This document shows positions 56,465 to 64,000 of a DNA stretch of 64,000 nucleotides, one piece after another. Source of the stretch: Nageia nagi (lineage: Eukaryota > Pinophyta); assembly GCA_050084985.1 (NCBI GenBank), contig JBITNC010000001.1, forward strand, positions 27,714,001 through 27,778,000. The letters are read 5' to 3'. The notes beneath the pieces were generated by a model. The model saw only the letters and a program-made list of their open reading frames with translations. It searched no databases and was not told the origin of the DNA. Every line of letters starts with the position of its first letter. The stretch's first letter is position 1. The translations under genes and the position numbers were made by a program.

Positions 56465-57289
56465 TGTTATGAACAAAGTTCCCAAAATAGCATAAAATCA
56501 AGATAGAAAGAGCTCAACGCCTTGAATAAGAGATAAAATCTATAATAAGCCACTTCGAGGGGGCAACCTCCTTTACATCACATCAATTACACAACAATAG
56601 ACGATATAAATGATAATACCTCCTTAGTATATATAGGAGTCCAAGGGGTGCCACTACAATGAAAGGACACTAGCCGACATAACAATAATAATGTCTGGCT
56701 GACATAATAATAATAATGTAAGGGAATAACAATAACCATAGTGGACTTATATGGGACACATAATAACAATATATGGGTTACATGAGTAGTATAGGGACCT
56801 AACATGCCCCTCTCCTTCAAAAAAATGTTGTCCTCAACATTTTAGTAGTTCTGGATGCTTCTGTAGAAATTTCTCATCTTCCCATGTGGAATATTTAGCC
56901 ATTACCATATTTTTACTTTCAACCTTCCTTGCCATCCTAAAATCCATCTATAAGGATGTTGGTTCAAATAGATGCACCTCATGTTGAATATTATCCTTTA
57001 AGGTTCCCATAAAGAGATCCAATAATCTATCATCTGGTATGTCATTCACTTTAAGACTCAACTTTTGAAATTGTTGAATGTGCTCCATCATCGAACCTTT
57101 TTGCCTTAGATTTTTCAATTGAGTAAAGAAGGAATTATTCTTAACATCCTCATGGTAGGCTATCAGTTCCTTTGTAAAAATGGACCAAGATATAATAGAA
57201 CCCTTTTTACTTTCACAAAACCATTGGTACCATACAACCTACTCAGGCTCTAGATACAAGGATGCAATAGTTACTTTTTGTGGTGTTGG
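56465..57289 (-). mobile_element. Ty3/gypsy deletion derivative: 3' LTR, chromodomain end and gag, joined
   Basis: LTR at 56,465-56,804 on the minus strand (TGTTAGGTCCC...GTTCATAACA), preceded by the purine tract GAAGGAGAGGGGCA. Reading leftward from ~57,285, the minus strand encodes a gag piece (TIASLYLEPEWVVWYQWFCE and HIQQFQKLSLKVNDIPDDRL). Next to it is the chromodomain end of pol (AKYSTWEDEKFLQKHPELLK, ~56,900). Several kb of pol between gag and chromodomain are missing, so this is an internally deleted gypsy. It is cut at 57,289 by the next LTR. Confidence 0.82.
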
Positions 57290-57767
57290 TGTTAGAATTT
57301 GTAATGAAATATTGTGAACATCTAAACTCCTTGTAAATTCAATTAATCACTTAAAGGATATGTAGATACCTTAAGAGATTAATTGAATTCTTTATTATGT
57401 AGACTTTGACCTTACCATGTGGTTAGTTGGTAGGTTAAAGTTAGGTGATACATTTATTGTAACCCTAACCTTACCCTTGGGTTAAAGGGAGGTTAGGGAG
57501 GTGCTCTCAAGCTATAAATAGAGGGCCTCTCCTCTCGTAACATAACTAAGTTTTTGGAGTAAGATTACTCTACTAAGTTTGTGTAGGAGAGAAAGAGAAT
57601 TGTAGTAAGAGGTGCATAGATTGAGAATTGAGAACTAGTTGTGGATGTACTCCCAAAGAGGGAGGAACCACATTATATTTGTGTTATCTTGTGTAAATGG
57701 TGTTATGTTGAATGATTGAGTTTCCTAGTCTTGGACCTTAAGGATTAGAGTAGGTCTAATTCCTTCA
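57290..57767 (+). repeat. LTR family A (copy 3), 478 bp
   Basis: TGTTAGAATTTGTAATG...AATTCCTTCA with GCTATAAATAGAGGGC and 'gatgtactcccaaagaggga', in the same block order as the copy at 44,575. No primer-binding site follows and the 5-bp flanks (gttgg/attgc) differ. It is thus a solo or truncated LTR that did not arise by simple LTR-LTR recombination at this site. Confidence 0.8.
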
Positions 57768-58110
57768 ATTGCCAGACTGAATTTTGCAGACTTCTTTCTC
57801 TCCATTCTCTAATCAAAATCCAAACCAAGTCAAATGGAAAGGGAGAGAGAGCACGTGTAGATGCAGAGCAATGAAGTCGGCTCACCCTTTCAATGTATTC
57901 ATTTTGTTCATATCCTGATATCATTGTAATGAATGAGACTGTATCTTGATGAGGAAAAAAAAATTTTGCAGGCCCTTTCAAGGTAACACCTTGGTGTATA
58001 TCCTGCGATCATGGTAATCCATGAAACTCTATCTGCATCATGCATCATGTCAAACAATTCGCGTGCCTTCCCTTCGCTTCCACATTTTGCATACGAAGGA
58101 CGTGGAGTTA
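57768..58110 (-). pseudogene. Second PPR gene fragment
   Basis: The minus strand from ~58,100 leftward reads PSYAKCGSEGKARELFDMMH, then DADRVSWITMIAGYTPRCYL. After a poly-A-rich frameshift it reads HQDTVSFITMISGYEQNEYI. These are consecutive PLS-class PPR repeats ('YAKCGS...AR.LFD.M...D.VSW..MIAGY'). It is truncated on both sides; the left end abuts the LTR at 57,767. It is not a copy of the same repeats as the 28.5-kb fragment, but the two share the MMHD/KMHD region. Confidence 0.8.
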
Positions 58111-58708
58111 GAGGCGATCGTGCGACAGAGGCCGTAGGGGTAGCTGATTTTACTCAGTTTTGGGCAGTTGCAAATATAATAAAAATTGAAATTTCTCCTT
58201 ATTGGATTGTTTTTAAATATCTTTCCCCCTTTTTAAGCTATGAAATAGCTATTATGAGACATGTAATGAAAAAAAGGGCTATTTGCAATTAAAAAAAATA
58301 ATTGTAAAATCATTTTGTATGGCTCTCATCATATATATATTAAAGAAAATACACCCTTTTTAATAAATGGCTTACAATATGTTATTTCTATATACTAACC
58401 TCTTAAATTATCAACATGTTTACTAGAGGATAGTAAAAAAAATTACCCATATTTTGCAAATAACAAAAAAGTTAACACATAGTTCAAAATGTGTTAGTGT
58501 CATAAGAACAAATCAAGTTTAATTATAACATATTATTACCATTTTGATCATATTTTGTAAAACTAATGTCCAATATCTCATAAAATATGTTAGTGTCTAA
58601 TGCAATAATCCATAAGATAACCAAATGAGGAGGAAATTTATACCTTCTCTTAGTTTTACCTCACCAATGGGGTGTAAGATGAGGAATGAAGAAGGATCAC
58701 CAAGATGT
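58111..58708. other. Unassigned AT-rich sequence
   Basis: No gene, no recognised repeat. Confidence 0.4.
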
Positions 58709-58835
58709 AGCTTCCACACCAAAAAGAAAAGCTTTCACACTAAGAAGAAGAGCTTTCACACCAAGAAGAAGAGCTTCCACACCAAGAAGAAGAGCTTCCA
58801 CACCAGAAGAAGGCTTTCACACCAAGAAGAAGAGG
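58709..58835 (+). repeat. 21-bp minisatellite, six copies
   Basis: Units 'agctttcacaccaagaagaag' with small variants; one copy is 18 bp. The period of seven codons gives SFHTKKK repeated in one + frame. The frame is short and embedded in transposon debris, so coding is unlikely. Confidence 0.93.
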
Positions 58836-60014
58836 TTTGACTTTTTATGTCTAGGTCTAATTAACCATTTAAGGGATTTTACCTAAGTCTTTTTTAAGTA
58901 TTTCATGTTTTCTAAAAGGGAAACCTATGCTATTTTTAAGTAAACAAAGGAAATTTTTACTTAAAATATACATGCATACTTAAAAGACACTTTTTTTTAG
59001 CATACAAGTTTTAGAACTTTAAAGTAAAAAAAGGAGGGAATTTGTATAATTTTTACTTAAAACTTTATCTAGATCTTGCATGCTAAATTTGTAATGCATG
59101 CCTCTTAGTTTTGTTCGAGGAACAAAACATGCTTAGTACTTAAAATTTTAAGTTAAATAATGCATGATGCATGTTTATTACCTAATTTTTAAGTCATGGA
59201 ATAATGCATGTTTAAGTTATGGATTAATGCTAAGTTGTACTTAGCCTTTTTAAAATTCATTAAAGTGTTTAAATGAATTTATGAACTTGAGCAAAGTATG
59301 TAAAATGTAAAAAGTCCTTTAGGGGTTAGTACAAAACCCATTGGACTCTTAAGGTTTCAAGTTCGTGTGGATGATGTATTTTTACTTTACTTTATATTTT
59401 TGCACAATTGCTTTATACTTGCAAAACGCAAAATATTGAAAGTAACCCCTAAAATGAACACATCTGCATGTACTTTTCCACAACATGACTTGTTTGGGGA
59501 GCCACGAGGTGAGGATAGGGTAGATTGGAGCCTTTTTAGTCCGAAGAACCAAGTGGTGGTAAGTCCATCTTAATTGCCCCTAATACCTCTGTTGGATTGG
59601 ATATAACTCTATTAGGTGGATAGACATGTATGTAGTGATACCACATGTCCGCACGTCCATTCAGGGATTATCCTGATAACCTAGGAGGAAAACTGAAAAC
59701 CTTAAAAAGATAATTAAAATGGTCGATCCAAGATATGTCAGATCTTTGGAAAATAGTTGGTACTTCTCCTTGAGAGAGTATATTACTGACCAAGGTGAAC
59801 TGGTTGAGGACTGGTAGTACTTGGGCTCCACTCAGTGGGCATCCAGGTGAAGGCCTAATTCTATACAAGAAAACAACCCCAACTTTATCCTTCTACGTAT
59901 CTTGGTTTATAAGTTTGCACATGTGGGACATGTTTACTTATCAATGTTTTATTTGTATATATGGTAAATTATAAAAAAATTTCATTCTTATTGCGTATTT
60001 ACTTTTGTGTAGCA
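58836..60014 (+). other. Presumed 5' leader or flank of the right-hand copia element
   Basis: AT-rich with recurrent 'tttttacttaaaa' words to ~59,250, then more complex sequence. I could not find a 5' LTR matching the 3' LTR start at 63,918, nor a clear primer-binding site, so the left border of the element is open. Confidence 0.4.
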
Positions 60015-63000
60015 ATGGTTGAAACCTTCATACCCAAGCATATACTCGACGGTTCCAACTTTGGCATATGGGAACCTCATATGAAAGCTGAGTTACAAGC
60101 AAGGAAGCTATGGTAGATAGTTAATGAAGACTTGGTCGCTCCTACAGATGAGAAGGCTCTTGAAATATACAACTCAAAGAATGAGTTAGCAACTTCAATG
60201 ATTTATCGTGCAGTTTCAGATGACATCCTTCTCATGATCTCTTCTTCAACATCAGCAAAGGAAGCTTGGGATAGGCTGAAGAAAATTTACCTTGGGTCAA
60301 AATTTTCAAGGAAGTTCACCATTTTACAAAAGTTGTTGCAATATTGTCAAGGTGAAATGAAAGTACTTCTATCTACTTGAACAAAATCATTGACCTCAGG
60401 ACACAACTAGTTGGCTGTGGGTGCAACTGGATCAATGATGAGTTCATGGTCTTCATCATTCTTCAAAGCCTTTCTACAAAGTTCAGTAACTTTGTCACGG
60501 TTATGGAAACAAGGCTTGATGATGAAGAAGATGTCATCTCTCTTGATAACCTTTCTAGACTCCTTCTGAAGCATGAGGAAACTTTGAATAAGAAAATGTT
60601 GAACCTTTCTCCAAAGGATAATAACATTGCTTTAGGAGCAACCAAAACTCCTTTCAAGAAGAAGTTCAAACATTATAAATTCAAAGATAACAAATCCTCA
60701 TTACCTTCAAGAAGTATGAGAAAAAGGGCAACAATAATGGCAACTTCATGCAAAGGAATGACAAAGCTGGATCAAGCAATCCAACACCTAAGGAAAAGTT
60801 TGATGGAAATTGTAACTTTTGTGGCATCTTTGGGCGCAAAGAGTATGATTGTCATAAAAAGAAATTTTCCCAAAAAGGTAAGGGAAATGCACCAGTGAGA
60901 AATTTTAATAATAAAAAGAAGAACAAGCATGCTGCTACTGTTGCCTAATACTCAATGACAAACTGTTTCAAATGATTGGATTGTTGATTCAGGATGCACT
61001 AATCACATGTGTTATGAAAAGGATAAGTTTGAAAATTTCATAAGTACAAGAAGGATGCAGTTGTGATAGGTGATAATACAGTCCTTGATGTTCAAGGAAT
61101 AGGGAGTGTGAAGATTCATGGAAAGGTTCTTGATAATATCTTTTATGTGCCTAAACTAAGGATGAATCTCATCTCCGTAATTCAGATTACAAAGAAAGGA
61201 TACTCATTTGAGTTTACCTCACACTCTTGGTGTGTTAAGAAAGGACTTACCACCTTCATGAAAGGATCAGTAAAGGATGACCTTTATATTGTGGATCAAG
61301 TTCCTTCAAAAATGTGTCTTGCTACAAATGTTTGTTCAAAGGGTAATCTTTGGCATCAACGATTAGGGCACCTTAACCACAAGAGTATTCAAGATATGAA
61401 AACTCAAGAACTTATGGAAGGTTTACCTAATATTTCACCCACAATTGGTCTCTATGAAAGGTGCATTCTAGGAAATATGAATAGGCAAAAGTTTGAAAAA
61501 GATAAGGCAACTCGGGCTACTCGTCCTCTTCAACTTGTGCATTCAGATTTGATGGGTCCATTTTAGACTAAGTCTCTAGGGGGAGCTTCTTATGTTCTGA
61601 CCTTCATTGATGACTTCAGTAGGATGACATTTGGTTATCTACTTGAGCACAAGGATCAAACTTTTGACAGGGTTAAAGACTTCAAGGCTCTTGTTGAAAA
61701 TCAAACTAATTTTAAGATCAAAATGCTGAGATCTGATAACGGGGGTGAGTATAATAGCAATGAGTTTAACGACTATTATGTTAAACATGGGATCAAATGG
61801 CAATTCATAATCCCTTACACCCCTCAGCAAAATGGAGTTGCTGAAAGGAAGAATCGAACCATTATGGAAATGGCAAGGTGCATGTTGGGTAACCTTCCTA
61901 GTTTCTTATGGGGTGAAACTGTTCACACTGCTATTCACACCCTAAATAGGTGTCCTACTAAAGCAGTTGAAGGTAAAACTCTGTATGAAGCATGGACATG
62001 AAAGAAACCTAACCTCTCACACTTTAGGGTCTTCTGTTGTGATGCATTTGCCTTCATTACCTCAGATAAAAGGAAGAAGTTGGATAAAAGATCAGAAAAA
62101 TGCATCTTTGTGGGGTATGATAATCAGCATAGAGGTTACAGGCTCTACTCCTCATCCCATAAAATAGTCTTTATTTCTAGGGATGTCAAGTTCAATGAAC
62201 TTTCTGAGGATATGACCTCTCATGCTGAGGTGTCTGATTCAGATGATTCTTCACCTGCACCTAACTGGTTGGATGATCATGTAGGGAAGTCACCACAAGA
62301 GAAAAATTCTCCAGCTCAGAGAATTACAAGGAGTATGACCTTGAATAACTCTTTATTTGCCAAAATTGATAATATGAATGAGCCATCAACCTTCAAAGAA
62401 GCTTCCAAGCACGAGTGTTGGATGGAAGCTATGAAAGTTGAGTATGAGGCACTCATGAAAAATGAAACTTGGGATTTGGTTCCTTATCCCAATGAGAAAA
62501 ATGTGATTGGAAATAAATGGATATACAAGGTCAAGGACAATTCTGATGGAAAAATTGAAAAATACAAAGTAAGGTTAGTGGCCAAAGGATTCGCTCAAAA
62601 ATATGGTATTGATTATGAGGAAACCTTTGCTCCTATGGCCAAGATGCCTACTGTCAGGATAATCCTTGCTCTTTCTGCAGCTCAAGGATGGAAAGCCTTT
62701 CAACTTGATATCAAGAGTGAATTTCTCAATGGTGACTTGGATGTAGAAATCTACATGAATCAACCAGAAGGATTTATTCCAGAAGGTAAAGAGTCTTTAG
62801 TGTGCAAGCTTAAGAAGTCTTTGTATGGACTTAAGTAAGCACCTAGAGCATGGTACAAGAAAATTTCAAGATTCTTTACAGATATTGGTTTTTCCAAGTG
62901 CTTCTCTAACTCAGATCTCTATGTACTCAATCAAGGAAAAGATGTGGTCTTAATTCTCCTTTATGTGGATGATCTTCTCATAACTGGAAATAATATTGAA

Positions 63001-63926
63001 ATCATTCAGGAGTGCATATCCAAACTGAAGGCAACATTTGAAATGACTGATCTAGGTCTATTGCATTACTATCCTGGGATGCAAGTATACCAACACAAAG
63101 ATTGTACTTATCTTAGTCAATTTAAGTATATATCAGACATCTTGCAAAAGTTTGGAATGGAGGAGTGTAAATATACTACAATACCTATTTCTCCTAGAAT
63201 CATGGTATCTCTGAGCTCAAATTCTTAATTGGTCGATGCTATAGCTTATAGGCAATTGATCGGTAGTCTTCTGTATCTGACTATCTCTTGACCTGATATT
63301 GCCTTTGTAGTGAATCTAATGGCATGATTCATGCAAAAACCATATGTTGAACACCTCAATGCTATTAAGCACATCTTGAGGTATGTGCCAGGGATAAAGG
63401 ATCTTGCTCTTAAGTATTCCAAAGTGCCCTCGATTGTTCTCTTCGGGTTCTCAGATTCTGATTATGGGGGAGATAGAGATGATAGAAAATCAACCTCTGC
63501 ATATGTGTTCAGCATTGGTTCAGGTGTTATCTCTTGGGCTTCCAAAAAGCAACCTACTGTGACTCTTTCTACCACCGAAGCTAAATATTGAGCCATGTCT
63601 ATTGCCACCCAAGACGCTATTTAGATGAGGCATCTTCTAAATGAAATTGGGTATGAGCAAAATGGCCCATCTCTTATCTCTTCAGATAATCAATCGGCTA
63701 TCTCTTTGGCTAAGAATCCTGTATTCCATCAAAGAATCAAACATGTGGAAATCCAAGCCCATTTTATTAGGGAGAAGGTTCTAGATGACATCATACACTT
63801 GAAGTATTGTCCATCTACTGAAAACTCCGCTAATTTATTCACCAAGCCCCTTCCTGAAGCTCAATTCAGCAAGCTTAGGGATTCTCTCGGGTTGGTGAAG
63901 TTGCCCTCAAGGGGGAGTGAAGTTTG
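60015..63926 (+). mobile_element. Decayed Ty1/copia element, gag-pol region (continues off the right edge)
   Basis: gag begins at ATG 60,015 (MVETFIPKHILDGSNFGIWE). It has a TAG at 60,114, a frameshift near 60,375 and another near 60,700 before the zinc knuckle region NFCGIFGRKEYDCHKKK. Protease WIVDSGCTNHM is at ~60,977 and another shift follows by 61,060. From 61,063 to 63,926 pol stays in one frame. GAG-pre-integrase is LWHQRLGHLN and integrase has HSDLMGPF, LRSDNGGEY and GVAERKN. RT has LYVDDLLITG (~62,960) and RNase H has FSDSDYGGDRDDRKS, then LSTTEAKY and SSDNQSA. Nonsense codons interrupt it at about 61,564, 61,999, 62,836, 63,226, 63,289, 63,325, 63,589 and 63,622. It is the opposite orientation and a different lineage from the copia in MSH3. 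Non-functional. Confidence 0.93.
63907..63917 (+). other. Polypurine tract of the right-hand copia
   Basis: 'tcaagggggag' directly after the pol coding region and before the probable LTR start TGAAGTTTGAAC. Confidence 0.75.
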
Positions 63927-64000
63927 AACTTTTGTTAGTGATGACAAATTCACCTCTAAGAGGCCTTTTTTGTTGTTATATTCTATTGATTATGATATAC
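63918..64000 (+). repeat. Start of the 3' LTR of the right-hand copia (cut by the window edge)
   Basis: The most likely start is TGAAGTTTGAAC at 63,918; TGTTAGTGATG at 63,933 is an alternative. Only ~80 bp are visible. Confidence 0.55.

Noticed and set aside
1-64000. tRNA, rRNA, CRISPR array or bacterial-type operon
   Set aside because: None seen; the only tRNA-like sequence is the SINE head at 26.4 kb, and the direct repeats lack CRISPR spacing.

Overview
The window is nuclear DNA from a land plant, AT-rich and dominated by transposable elements. It holds one recognisable host gene, the mismatch-repair gene MSH3, on the minus strand. The gene starts at 25,036 and runs leftward to beyond position 1. 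Ten exons are visible, separated by very long introns (6.6 kb between exons 1 and 2, 12.7 kb between exons 7 and 8) that are filled with repeats. Long introns, a high LTR-retrotransposon load and many old nested copies suggest a large-genome plant. A gymnosperm is my best guess, but this is inference and no marker in the window proves it.

Layout. 1-944: intron of MSH3. 945-1,691: exons 10-8, the last carrying the start of the ATPase domain with its Walker A. 1,692-14,400: giant intron holding an old Ty3/gypsy integrase remnant, a LINE 3' remnant, and a nearly intact young Ty1/copia element (6,932-12,878) in the same orientation as MSH3. 14,401-16,971: exons 7-2. 16,972-23,615: intron holding a 4.8-kb inverted-repeat structure whose centre is a diverged ~70-bp minisatellite. 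23,616-25,036: exon 1 with a PCNA-binding motif and the MutS mismatch-recognition domain. Right of 25,036 there is no intact host gene, only layered mobile elements: a SINE with a perfect 18-bp target duplication, a copia LTR/gag remnant, two PPR-gene fragments, an old Tat-like gypsy split by a gag-only non-autonomous gypsy (33,558-39,740), an unidentified degenerate coding stretch (40.4-44.4 kb), a large pol-less LTR element (44,575-56,464) split by a CACTA transposon (46,981-53,178, TSD GAG), a gypsy deletion derivative, and a decayed copia (60,015 to the right edge).

MSH3 reads as one protein except for two apparent single-base deletions, one in exon 1 and one in exon 2. Each exon becomes a whole number of codons if one base is restored. 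Either the assembly has consensus errors there, or this locus is losing function. This is the most testable point in the window. The most unusual sequences are the non-gag, non-pol acidic ORF and the ACGT-rich block in the 1.6-kb leader of the young copia, the inverted-repeat/minisatellite structure in the first intron, and the unidentified 4-kb degenerate coding tract.
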